From the NCBI GenBank assembly GCA_003508835.1, contig PUFA01000202.1, positions 496,001-560,000 on the forward strand: 64,000 nt of DNA, read 5' to 3'. The position numbers and the translations under genes are program-made. Below, one piece after another: positions 24,471-36,499 of this stretch; position 1 is the first letter of the stretch; every line of letters begins with the position of its first letter. The notes beneath the pieces were generated by a model. It was not told the origin of the DNA, searched no databases, and was given only the letters and a program-made list of their open reading frames with translations. The stretch comes from Eonycteris spelaea. Its lineage: Eukaryota > Chordata > Mammalia > Chiroptera > Pteropodidae.

Positions 24471-25265
24471 TAACAATATGCTTTGACAGGACAATCTGGG
24501 AACTTCTGGGTGGTCTATAATTAACCTCCCGCTATAAAAAACGAGCAAACTGGAACAATATAGGAAGCACCTATTCTCAGACCCGGGACGACAGGCAGCT
24601 AAGAGCCGTGATCCCTGAGAAATGGGAAACACGCAGGACGAGCCCTGCCACAGCCCAGGCTGTCCGCCAGAGGCGACGCCTGAGCCGCGCCTCGGACCTC
24701 AGACGGGGCCCACGGCAGAGTGTGGCACCATCGTCGAGGAGACAGAGACTGGGGTTCTCAGAGGCGACAGAGACTGGGGTTCTCAGAGGCCGGAGCAGCT
24801 GGAATTCGCAGGAGTGAGTACACAAGGGGAGGGAGCTGGAGACGGAGCTCCGGAAATCTGCGCAGGATCCCCTGGAACTCTCTCTGGCTGAAGACAACGT
24901 CCAGCCAAGAACTATGACCAGGAAGAGCTGTGAAATGAAGCATTCCTGGAGTTCAGAACGACTCTGACTCCTCTGGCTTCCCTCCGGCCAGAACAGAGAG
25001 ATCGCCACTGAATCTGCACGACATTCGGAAGGGAACAAAAGGGCCAGACTTTAGGAGTGCGGCTGAGTTAGTTCTAGGGTACAAGCTACTATAAACTCAC
25101 CCTAAAAGAGTTTAAAAACAAACCTCAAAAGGATCAAAGTAAACTATTTTAGCTGCATGCCAGAAAAAAAAAAAACCCGACACTCTTTAAAGGAATATAA
25201 CAGAATCTAACACCCAATATCATCAAATTCACAGTCTTCACTATCCAATCAAAAATTACTAGACA
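24470..25265 (+). mobile_element. Old L1 (L1M/L1ME-type) 5' region, left part
   Basis: A GC-rich 5' UTR-like portion passes into CACCCAATATCATCAAATTC and CCAATCAAAAATTACTAGAC, a motif I associate with the region before ORF1 in these elements. The element is split by the retroposed insert at 25266-25832 and resumes with AGCAGCATGAAAATCTGACC. It contains a perfect 25-bp tandem duplication at 24741-24790. Confidence 0.6.
24741..24790 (+). repeat. Perfect tandem duplication of a 25-bp unit
   Basis: The unit begins GACAGAGACTGGGGTTCTCA and ends GAGGC. It occurs at 24741-24765 and again, base for base, at 24766-24790. Perfect identity inside an old, diverged repeat indicates a recent local duplication. 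Confidence 0.95.
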
Positions 25266-25847
25266 GAGACTAAAGGTCAGCCACGCAGGTGGCAGGTGAT
25301 GGAGACCCAGTAAATACTCTGGACCTCGAAGGCTCAGGTGAACGTCCCTGATTGGAAGCAGCTCATGAATAAGGTCACATGTTGTGACCGAGAGGAGTTA
25401 AGGCCGCTCCATGACGACACAGGAGAAGACAGCGGAAACTCCACGTCTGGACCTCCCCGGCCTCCACCCTGTGCGTCTCTCCTGGTTTTAACCTGTCTGT
25501 TTCCCCTACAATCAACCAGAACCAGGAGTGTAACAGGGTTCAGTGAGTTCTGTGAGTCCTTCTCGAACTCCTCTGGCCCTGAGGGTGACTTCGGGAACGC
25601 CCCCCAAACTGGTGGTGTCAGCAGCGAGGTGGGCTTATGTGGCCTGCGTCCCCTCTAACTTCCTAGCTGACTAACCGCAGTCGAGCTAATGGTAGCCTGC
25701 CTGTAAAGACAGGTGCTGTTTTCACTGTTTCTTCTTCTTTAAAAGATAGTTTGTCTCTTTTTGATATGAAATAATTAAACGTGAGAGGATTTGGAACTTG
25801 AATAAAATTATACCCCAAGCATCCAAAAAAAAAAAAATTACTAGACA
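25251..25847 (+). mobile_element. Retroposed poly(A) transcript of unknown origin with 15-bp target-site duplication
   Basis: The sequence AAAAATTACTAGACA occurs at 25251-25265 and again at 25833-25847. The roughly 567 bp between them ends with AATAAA (in GAACTTGAATAAAATTATAC), about 20 bases of spacer and a run of A. Perfect flanking duplication, a polyadenylation signal at normal distance and an A tail show insertion of a polyadenylated RNA by L1 machinery. The target was the L1 5' region around it, which reads continuously once the insert is set aside. I do not recognise the source. Part of it (GTTCAGTGAGTTCTGTGAGT and neighbours) resembles an LTR-type or other dispersed repeat seen in mammalian genomes, so it may be a retroposed repeat-bearing transcript rather than a processed gene copy. 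No long open frame is present. Confidence 0.85.
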
Positions 25848-28500
25848 AAAAAGCAGCATGAAAATCTGACCTGCAACTGGGAGAAACTTCAGTCAGTAGA
25901 AACAGACTCAGAAACGACGGGCACAGAAGAGTGCGCAGACGAGGACACGGGCAGCGACCACAGGCTGCCTCGCTTGTGCTGAGCATTTCGGACGCTGCGG
26001 GAACAGCAATCCCATCCCAGACACAGGGGGCTCTGCTCACCTGCAAGTCTTCTCCACGGGCCTCTCGTGCTCTCGCAAGAAGGAACAGGCGCAGGCAGGA
26101 GGAGACAGAGGTGGTCTCTGTGGCAGGCCAGGCACAGCCGTAAGGGAGGTGGCTGGCAATTGCTAGGGGACAGACACAAAACACCACCCGCTACAGCTGG
26201 GGGGAGGGGCCGAGAGACTCTTTCCCAAGACTGATGACAGCCGCAGGGCCGGGTGTGGCAGTGAGAGCACACAGACCCCGCCTAAGGCAGAGGCTGAACC
26301 AGACAACACGGACCCCATCTACCTCCACCAGGAACCCAGGAAAAAGCAAGAGCGACCTACCTGGGGAGGGGGCCAGAGTGTGGGGAGAGAACCTGTCCAG
26401 GGTACAGGCATGCAGGGGAGGCTAAAATCTGAGAGGGCGGGGAGAGCTGAACCCTGAGAAAAACCTTCCGGTCCCAGCCCCCACTCTCAGCTCAAGGCCG
26501 CCCGCAGTTAGAGTGATCTGAAGCCTATGGAACAATAAAGGTACTGACAGCCACTGACGATTGACTCAAACCCCTGAAGAAGAGGCCTGCGTATTTTCAC
26601 GTTCAAACACTATTTACTTCAGTCTCTAATGCTCTACACATGATGCCTGGCATTCGATCAAATATTAGAGGACAGAAAGAGCAAGATCAGACAAAAACAA
26701 AACAAAAGCCATTTTATGTCAAGAAATAAGGCAGTCTCACAGATACCCAGATGTTAAAACTATCATACAGGGACTTTCAAATAACTGTGACTAATATGTT
26801 GAAAGATAATAATGGAAAAGATAGACAACATGTGTGAAAAGAGGGAATTTGAGGAGATGGAAAACATCAAGCGGAAATGACAAATAAAAGACATGGTATC
26901 AGAGATGAGGAATTTCTCTGACAGGCTCGTCGGTAGACTGGACATGGCCGAGGAAAAAATCAGTGAAGTTGAAACAGGGTAATAAAAATAATCTAAACTA
27001 AAACGAAAAGAGAAGGAAAAAAAAGCACAGAGTATCCAAAAGCTGTAGGACAATACCAAACATTTTATCATACATGTAACTGGAATCTCAGAAGGACAAA
27101 AGAAAAAGAATGAGGCTGAAGAAATATTTGATGACATACTGGCTAAGAATTTTTTAAAAATAATAAAAGATATTAAACCACAGATCTATAAAGCTTAGAA
27201 AACCCCAAGCAAGATAAATACCAAGAAACACCCACCTAGACACATAAAAAAACTTTTGAACACTAACCATAAATAGAAAACTCTGAAGGTAGCTAGGGGC
27301 AGTTAAAATGTTATAAAAAAACTAAAATGAGCAGATTTCTCATCAGATACTATGCCAAAGATGAAGACTGGAGTGACATTTTAAAGCACTGAGGGGGAAA
27401 AAACTATCACCTAAGAATTTTATAACCTGTAAAACTATCTTTCAAACTTGAGGATAAAATAAAGACTTTTTCAGACCAACAAAAGCTAGGAGAATTCATT
27501 ACCAGCAGATCCGCACTACAAGAATACTAGTGGAAGCGCCTTAGGCAGTAGGAATATGACGTCATATGGAAACTGGGTTTACACAAAGGAATGAAGGACG
27601 TGAGAAAGAGTAAATATGCAGTTAAATATACAAGAATTTTTTTCTCATGCTAATCTCTTTAATTGTTTAAAGCAAAGATAACAAAGTATCAAGGAATTTA
27701 TAATACACATAGAAGTAAAATGTATGGCTACAGCACAAAGGATACAGGAGGAAATGAAATACATTGATTGTAAAATTCTTATACCATGTAACATGGTATT
27801 ATTTAAAGGTAATACATATAAATTAAAAATATACTGTAAAATTAGAACAACTCCTAAGAAAATAAAACAAAGTATATCTAATAATACTAGAGATAAAGTG
27901 GGATAATTAAAAGTACTTTATTAATCAAAAAGAAGGCAGGAAAGAGGAAAAAATAAAAAATAGATGAGATATAACGTAAAAAGATAAGGTGGTAGATTTA
28001 AACACAACTACATCAATAATTATACTAAATATAAGTATATAGTTAGTATACACACTCCAAATAAAAGACTTGAGATTGCCATATTGCATAAAAAGCAAGA
28101 CATAAACTACATACTATCTGTAACAAACCCATTTTAAGTGTAACTATACAGAGAGGTTAAAGGTAGAAAGATAGAAAAGATATCCAATGAAAACAATAAT
28201 CAAAGAAAGCTGAAGTGGCTATTAGTAGCTACATGTTAATATCAAACTAAGACTTCAGAACAGAGAGTATTACAACAGGTAGAGAGATTTTTCATGTTAA
28301 AGGGGTCAATTCATCAAGAAGACATAATAGCTTCATTATACGGAAAGAAAAACTGATAGAACTGAAGATCTTATTCAGGTTTTATTGTATAAACCCCCCA
28401 TAGAGCAACCCTCCCAGTGATAACAAGTACAACTTCTGGACAAAATACAAAAAGCAATTACCTGAGGATTCTGAACAGTACACTAAAGGCCACAGACAGC
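25848..28500 (+). mobile_element. Old L1 (L1M/L1ME-type) ORF1 region and start of ORF2, decayed
   Basis: After the insert the L1 5' part continues to about 25930. GC-rich 5' UTR-like sequence follows, then a second start of the pre-ORF1 motif near 26640 (GGCATTCGATCAAATATTAG). ORF1-derived sequence covers about 26720-27560. Its last part contains AATAAAGACTTTTTCAGACC and CCAGCAGATCCGCACTACAA, the usual end of ORF1. Sequence resembling the ORF2 endonuclease follows to about 28360 (GAAAGCTGAAGTGGCTATTA, GGGGTCAATTCATCAAGAAG). The two pre-ORF1 motifs suggest two L1 copies or a rearranged one. All frames are broken. Confidence 0.7.
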
Positions 28501-29074
28501 AGTGGGCATTCGAAACGTGGAGCACCCCACGGGGCGGGGGGCTTTCCTGCTTTTGCGGGCTTGGCCCTGAGAGCGGGTATCAGTCACAAAGCAGCGTGAC
28601 TTACGCAACCAAACTGCAATAAAAACCTGACCTCTTTCTAGCTGCAGGAAAGAGAAAAGGGCTCTGGCCAGCCACGGCTGCCACAGGACCGGTGAAGGGC
28701 TCCAGGGGAGAGCGCCAGAGGGGAGGAGCCTGAGCTCTGCAGATGAGCCCCACGCGCAATTTGGGACGGCCCCTCCCTGAAGGATGCGCAAGCAGCGCAG
28801 GCCAAGCAGCACGGGAAGCCTGGAAGAACTGCACTGAGACTTCAAGTACAACCCACGGAAGGTGGCGCAGCTTGCAGTCAATTTCCACGTAAAACAAGAA
28901 CATCAACAGTCCTTAGAGGAATATCGGAGACCCGGATCCTGCACAGTAGAACATCCACAACGCCTATTACAATTCAAAGGGACTCATCATACAAAGAACC
29001 GGGAGGATATGACCCATCTCAAGGGAAAAGATGCCAAGGAGAGGCCGAACTCAGAAAGATGTAAATACTGAAAA

Positions 29075-31010
29075 GTTCAGACACGTAGTCAATGGAACAG
29101 AACAGAGCACACACACAAACCCCACACATGTATGTTCAATTGATTTTCAAGAGTAATGCCAAGATATTTCAACGTGGAAAGGATATTCCTTTCGACACAG
29201 GTGGCTGAAACAACTGAATATCCACATGGGAAAAAAAAAAAAGAACCCTGACCTTTAGGTCATACAATATACAGAAATCAACTCGAAATGGATGACAGAC
29301 TAGACAATAAAAATGAAAACTCCGGTGTGGCCACTCTGACAAGCAGGCTGGCAGCGCCTCAAAGGGGCAAACGTAGTTACCACGTGGCCTAGCAATTCTA
29401 CTTCTAAATAGATGTTCGGGAAATGAAAACACACATCCAACACAAAACACATATATACGTGCTCATAACAGCACTCTTCAGAGCAGCCAAAAAGCACACA
29501 ACCCAGACGTCCATCAACTGAAGAACAGATGAACAGATGTGGTGACTCCGTACGATGGAAGGTTACTGGCTGATACATGCTGCGGCATGGGTGAACCTTG
29601 AAAGCACATGACGTCATTTATATGCAATGTCCAGAAGAGGCAAATCTAGACAGAAAGTGGGTCAGCAGTCACCCAAGGGCTGCAGGACAACGGGAGGCGT
29701 GGAGGACGGCGGCTAGCTGGCAGGGGTTCTTTCCGAGGCGATGAGAATGCCCTGAAGCTGACCGGTGGTGGCTGCAGGGCTCTGCGCTGGCCATGTGGCT
29801 GACAGGGGTGAGCTTATGGCACGTGGATCACACCTGAACACCGTTATCACAAACCCAGAGGGCTAAAACTATTACACTTTCACAAGAAAACATAAAGGGT
29901 TTATGCCCTTGGGTTAGGCAGATTTCTTAGAACACAAAAAGCAATATTCACAAATGAAAAAAACTGATAAACAGAACTTTGTTAAAATTTAAAAGTCCTG
30001 TTCTTTCGAAAGACACTGTTAAAAATGAAATACAAAGACAAGCCACAGACTGGGAGAAATAGTTTACAAAACATCTATCTGATAAAGGACTTAAATCCAC
30101 AATACATAAAGAACTCTTACAACAAATAAGACAAACAACCTGTTTTTGTTGTTTTTTTTTTTACAACCTGATTTTTAAAATGGGCAAAAGAGCTGAACAG
30201 ATACTTCACTGATGAAGATATAAGAATGGCCATTCACACATGAAAATAAACTCATCATCATGAGTCACTAGACAAATGCAAGTTAAAACCACTATACCCA
30301 CTAGAATGGTAAAAATTTTAAAAACTGAAAATACCTAGCGTTCGCGAGGTTACACAGCAGCTGGAACTCCCCATTCCAGACGAAAATGCGAAAATGGTAC
30401 TGCCTCTTTGGAAAACAGTTGACAATTTCTTACACGGTTACATTTACACTTACCATGTGACCCTGCAATTCCACTTCCAGCTACGTATGTACTCGAGAGA
30501 GATGAAAACACGTCTACACAAAGACCTGTGCGTTATTTCATGGAAGCTTCAGTCCTAACGGCCCCAAACGGGAAGCAAGTGAATGGATAAATGGTAGTAA
30601 GCCCAACCAATGAAATAATCAGCAATCAAAATAGGACAAACTACTGACATACGTAACAATGTGCATCGATCTTAAAAGGACTACACTCAGTCAACAAAGC
30701 CAGACACAAAAAAACTGCGTATGGTATGATTCCATTTATCTGACATTCTAGAAACGGCAAACTATAGTGACAGAAAGTTGATCAGTGTTTGACAAAGGTG
30801 GTGGCAGGTGGAGAGGAGCATGATGGGACGTTTCGGGGTCATGAAAATGTCCTATATCTTGATAGTGGTGATGGTGATTTTAAAACTTATGTACATTTAT
30901 CAAAACTTATGTACATTTATAAAAACTCAAAACTGGACATTTAACATGGGTGAACGTTAATGTAATTTATGCTCAATAAAGTTAATTTTTTTTTTTTTAA
31001 TAAAAAAGGA
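29075..31010 (+). mobile_element. Old L1 3' part (ORF2 C-terminus and 3' UTR), interrupted by another L1 fragment
   Basis: ORF2-derived sequence starts with AATGGAACAGAACAGAGCAC and TATGTTCAATTGATTTTCAA and runs to about 29310. It is then interrupted (next entry) and resumes at about 29862 with GGCTAAAACTATT and CTTGGGTTAGGCAGATTTCT. The 3' UTR passes through CATTTATCTGACATTCTAGA and AGTGGTGATGGTGATTTTAA and ends near GCTCAATAAAGTTAATTTTT. A 20-bp tandem duplication (AAAACTTATGTACATTTAT, 30882-30920) is included. Confidence 0.75.
29311..29861 (+). mobile_element. L1 3'-end fragment nested in an older L1
   Basis: Between two neighbouring pieces of L1 ORF2 there is a complete-looking L1 3' end: TAGCAATTCTACTTCTAAAT, CAGAGCAGCCAAAAAGCACA, CGTCCATCAACTGAAGAACA, TGAACCTTGAAAGCACATGA, GGCACGTGGATCACACCTGA. 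It carries its own 3' UTR although the host ORF2 has not ended, so it must be a later insertion. The A tail is largely decayed. A weak repeat of AAAACT at both ends may be the target duplication. Confidence 0.6.
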
Positions 31011-32137
31011 CAATTAGTGGTTTCGTTCCTTTTCTGAAGTCCACGGAGGTTTCCAAGGTCTTAGGTGATTCCCAAAGGAACATCCAATCTGCTCTACTTT
31101 GGGACCTGACCTGGTTTCTACTTCTTACATGCCTTCTGATTCAAGGTGTAGCACCTCTGAAACACAAAACTCTCCATCTTGTGTGTATGGTTACGAGCAC
31201 ACACAGACCAGGCTGACCTTAAACCTAAGTGGTAACATCTCCAGCTACATGACAGATCAGTCAAACATTATTTGACCCTTCTGGAACTTTTCTGGCTTCT
31301 TGCTTGCTTTTCTCATCTCCCTACTAAAAATGATTTACCATAAACGTCTAGTGGCTCATTCCAACACAGGAGACAAACCCCGGTTTCAAGGACTGCAACT
31401 TTAGCCACAGGTCAACCAGGTAGTCTTGCCTGCCAGTATCTAACAGAATCCACTGCCCTTTTTACAGAGAATAATGAATTGCTCATTATGTCGACATTCC
31501 CAAAATAATCAAAGCCAAATAAAACATACTGCGACCCGGAGAAAATTGAGCAGATGGGGCTATCAGTGGCAATTAACTGGAAGAAGGAACAAAGGTGTTC
31601 GGGAAAGGGGCTGCCACATGTCACCCGGGATGCACAGCTACCACAGCGACAGGCTGGAGGCATGTAACAGCGCCAGCGAACTGTACTCAGAATGCAATCA
31701 GGACCTTGGGAAAAACCAGGGTTAAGCATTCATACTGCCATCTCCAACGGAAAGGAAAAAGAACAGAAAGTATGTGGGAAGTACGGGCACTTGCAGGTTC
31801 TGACATGGACCAACTGCATGACCACGTGTTCTGGAGGACACCACCTTTTAAAGGTAGACTTGCCATACCTAGAGAGTCAGCAGGGAGAGACTGCTATCAA
31901 CAGAGAGATATGGCAACCAAGAAAACGACAACAGACAGAGAGACAGACAAACTCACGTGTGTTTACAACAGACCAGAAAGCAAACTCAAAGCTGTCGGGA
32001 AGAAAATGGAGCCACGCTCGTGCAGAAGCGGGGCTCTTCGCTGCTGCAGGCCGCCCCCGTCTGTCACGCATGTGTGACCCATCTTCCCGGCAGGCGGACT
32101 GGCCTGCGCTGCAGTCACGCCTGCCAGTGCTCGCTTA

Positions 32138-32581
<444 letters not shown>

Positions 32582-33775
32582 TCACAGATCGCGGTGTAAA
32601 AAGAGAGGTCGAGAACATACGGCAGGGGAAAAATGGGAACAGGTGAGGGGCCCTGCCCTTCCTCTAGGCTAGAAGCGCCAGGGCTTCAGGAAGATGCGGA
32701 GGGAGCACCAGGCGGAGGAGGAAACTCTCCAAACGGAACGATCCGATTTCCTCACCCAAACTAAGCATGCCCGGAACACAGTCCAAATGGCTTTTAATTC
32801 TGCCACTTGAACTGTCCTTTGTCCTTCTGAAACCTGGAAAATCTGTTGAAAGGAATTTTTCACAAAATGCGTTCCCTTAATTTGCAAAGGCTCCAAAAGT
32901 ATAATAAAGGTTAATGCTCTTACATGATATATCTGATTTCTCCCTATATCTTCAAATCAGTCAACTTAATTTTCCTTTATACCAAGGCTTGTCACCTTGA
33001 GAGTTGAATGGTGTATCTCTACATATACACTAGTTTCTTCTATCACTCGGTTTTTAAAAGGAAGTGAGATAACCTCTCTAAAATGTGATTATCTGACCCT
33101 ACTCCCTCTGTTCTCCCAATCACACTGCTGTGAATCTTTCTTAAATTCCACTTCTTCGCCACTCTGTGCTACTCCACTTAAAACCTTGTGCAATCAGTTC
33201 ACACTAAAAAATCTACATCTAAGGCTCTACAGTCAATCGACCTACTCACGCTCCTTCCCGTTTCTCTGTGTATAAAAAGACTGAAACTAGGAAAAGTACA
33301 ACGTTTGGAGGAACAATAATTTTGTCAAGAAAGTTGCTGAGTCTCACAAAATTCACTCAGCCAACCGAACTACCTTCCAGAATGCTGACCCAGCCTGCTA
33401 GCTCAGCAAAAACCACGAGGCAGCTAGCTGACCCAGAGGCTCCCTCCATGGCTATCCCGAGAGTTTAGGCATATATATCTGGCCTTCAGTCAACTTGATA
33501 AAATCTATCTACCCTTTAGAGTTAAACACTTTTTCAGTCCTGTTCCAAACCACTAGGGTTTTTCCTTCCTGAAAATGATGCTAAGTTTAGCAACAGACCT
33601 TCCACAAAGTTTTCAATCACCAGGATTGTCTCTGTCAGAGTCTGGTATCTGAAATATTCATTTATATAAACAGAACAGGCAGGAGATCACCCAGCCAGCC
33701 TCTTTCCTTATTTAAACAATCTAGCTAGTAAATTCAGCACTCCTGACATTTCACAATCTAAAGTCTAACTTCTAC

Positions 33776-33817
33776 CACACACACACACACACACACACAC
33801 GCGCGCACACACACACC
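33776..33817 (+). repeat. CA dinucleotide microsatellite with a CG-containing core
   Basis: About 20 alternating units, mostly CA, with GCGCGC in the middle (33801-33806). Strict pyrimidine-purine alternation with a CG core is favourable for Z-DNA. Confidence 0.97.
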
Positions 33818-33954
33818 AGTAATTTTATAATTGGCTAGCTGCAGAAAAAATAAAGAGCCCTTTCCGCTGATGGAAATTTGGGCTTTTAAAATCCAGATAA
33901 GGTCAGATTGGTGACCAGGAAAAACTGGTCAACTCTTAGATCACAGAGCGAGAT

Positions 33955-34175
33955 GGTAAAAAGGAAGCGGGCTTTGGAGTGTGGCCTACACGGGTTCAAA
34001 TCCGCCTTTCAGTATAGGATTGGTTTGACTGGGTTTTCTAACCTTTCTGAGCACTGCTCTTCACATCTACAAAATGGGGACGATAAGTCGTCCCCTAACA
34101 GGGTCGCTGTGAGGATTAATGTGATACAACGCAACTCGCCGAGAACTGTGCCTGAACACTCGCATTTGAAGGCAT
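33955..34175 (+). mobile_element. MIR SINE, nearly full core
   Basis: GGGCTTTGGAGTGTGGCCTA, CGGGTTCAAATCCGCCTTTC (tRNA-derived box B), ACCTTTCTGAGCACTGCTCT, ACAAAATGGGGACGATAAGT and GTGAGGATTAATGTGATACA appear in the order of the MIR consensus. It is one of the better-preserved MIR copies here. Confidence 0.9.
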
Positions 34176-35274
34176 AAAAAAGAAAAAGTACGAGGTACCA
34201 GCTGGGTACGAAGAAATTTTGGTTAAAGAAGAAAGGGGACCCTAATGTTGGGACTGGCAAAGGATTTCATCTAAATCTTTGGCCTTATTAATTCTGAGAA
34301 AACATTTTATTGGTAGAATAAAACTGAAAAAGCAAAAGTTAAAACAAAAGTTAAAAAGTTAAAAAAAGAAATTAACATAAAGAATTTCACCTATCCCTAG
34401 TAATCTTAGCTAACTCGTGCATATCCTTGCTAACTTTTTTTAAACAAAATGAGGACTGCTTTGAGACAGAACAAAATATCCTGGATACCAAAACAAGATT
34501 CTTATGCTAGTGCAAATCTTACCTTTCAGTTCCCTAATTTATTCCGTTAAAGAATTTTATCTGGGATACTCTGTCAACAGGCTTGGGGGGGGGGGGTCTG
34601 TGAACACCTACAAAATCTGTGTGTAATGGTATTGTGTAGATATGCATTTCTTCCCCTCTGGGGTGAAGGTCGACAACTTTCACCAGCTTCAGAAAGGCTA
34701 CGTCACCCCCAGAAAGCTTCAGAACTGCACCGTTCCACTTCCACACTGGAACACCCCGCTCCTGGGGGCACTCACAGAGACGGGCTCTGAACACCGTCAC
34801 AGACACCTAGACGAGGCGTCCTCCGAGAGCCACCAGGGACGAGGGAGCCTGCTGAGGCCTCACCTCTTCAGTAAGACTGAGCTTCAGATTGGCTACCATC
34901 CCAAAACCTCTTAAAAAAAAGAAAAAGACAGGAAAAACCACCACTGCCACATCCTAAACATACTGCTAGAGTTTACTTGGCTCCACGATGTTAGGACTGC
35001 TATACGGGCAACGATTTACTCCAAAGCTGGAGATTCCTATGTTCTTCGGAGAATGAAATGAGGTCAGTAAAAACCCCAGGATGTCTGATTCAAAAAGGGC
35101 CCTCCCTCCTCCAGAATTAAGATGTCCTCACAGTCATAAAAAATGTTGATATGATATCCTCTTTTCCACAAGGATGCTACTCTGCCAGGCCCAATTTGCA
35201 CAATTCTGAAGACATAAATGAATGCAAACCATAAATTCTGCAATCAAGGGAGTTCAGCAGGATACACTTCTGGT

Positions 35275-35500
35275 TCAAAGAACAGGTTTTCAAGTCAGAC
35301 AGACTTGGGTCTGAAAGCTGAGCGTGCTATTTCACAGATACGACATCAGGCAAATTATTCAATTTCACTAAGCCTCGCTATCATAATCCATACAACAGGG
35401 CTAATAACACCTCTGGCTAACTGAGTTGCTGCTGTGAGAACGAAAATGAGATAAAGCTCTAGAACATGGCAACCGCTCAATAAACGGTAGCCATTCCTGG
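35275..35500 (+). mobile_element. MIR SINE
   Basis: TCAAGTCAGACAGACTTGGG, AATTTCACTAAGCCTCGCTA, AACAGGGCTAATAACACCTC, GCTGTGAGAACGAAAATGAG and CGCTCAATAAACGGTAGCCA follow the MIR order from the tRNA-derived head to the tail. Confidence 0.9.
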
Positions 35501-35799
35501 GATAGCATCTGTATCAGTTGTGCGAGCAAGTTGGTAGTATTTTGGCCTCTTGATGATATATAACCCTTTCTACCACCAATTTCATTGCCTTTCTTCCGTC
35601 TCTGCAACATAATCTAGTTGGAATTCATTTGAAAATAAATCACTGAGCTCTAAACCAGTGATGATGGGGACCACAAGGCAGTCACCTTCACAAGACAACT
35701 GCATCAGAGACCCACTGAGTCCCACACCAACGTGTCTACTGCCCAGTAGGTTCCGCCCACCTACGCTTCTTCCACAAAGACAGGCAGAAGCTGAAACAG

Positions 35800-35950
35800 A
35801 CTACCAAAAAATTTTCAATGGTGGTGTGATTAAACAAATACAGCAAAATGTCAATTACAGAATCTAGGGGGTAGGTAAGCAGGTTTCGATGTGCAATCCT
35901 TTCGACTTTTCTGTATGTTCAAATTTTTCAGAAAAAGATGTGGGGGGGGA
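35800..35950 (+). mobile_element. L1-type 3' terminal fragment
   Basis: AGCAAAATGTCAATTACAGA, ATCTAGGGGGTAGGTAAGC, CTTTCGACTTTTCTGTATGT and TCAAATTTTTCAGAAAAAGA match the end of the L1 family also seen at 15790-16200. Confidence 0.6.
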
Positions 35951-36499
35951 AGAAGGCTACTAAAAACCTCCAACAAAATTTTATTTCCTTTGACAACTAG
36001 ATGATACTCAATTTACTTTGTTATCTTCAGCACTGTAAAGATACACTCAAAGATTTTAATAAAATTCTCGTTTTTTACGAGACCCAAATTTGGCCCCCTT
36101 GGAGAAGACTTTAGCTGGCTAATGGGAGTGGCTTTAAGTAAGACTTTTATTCAACTAAAGTTAGCCAGCTGAGGAAATCACAAAGCTAATATAAACACAC
36201 CCAGAAGCAGGAAAAAGCTCTAAATAGTATTTGTTTTTGTGCAGTCCTTTGAAGGAAACTATATATAATGAAACTAGATACGGATGGAAATACGGCACGG
36301 CCCATCACTGGACCACCACAGAGACAGCCACGCATGCTAAGAGGAATGTTCTTTTGACCCCCTGTGACAGGCAAGAAAGGAACCAAAGGTAATTAGTCCC
36401 TCAGAGGCAGCATGTGAAAAACAGACAATAAATTCCTGTAACTACAAACAATAAGATCTACTTCTGAATTTTGTAGATTAAAACATAATGGCTACAAGC

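Noticed and set aside
25663..26187. 174-residue open frame on the minus strand
   Set aside because: It crosses the border between the retroposed insert and the L1 5' region and has no recognisable domain, so it is a chance frame.
33983..34005. tRNA-like box B (GGTTCAAATCC) suggesting a tRNA gene
   Set aside because: The flanking order is that of a MIR SINE, and no cloverleaf can be drawn.
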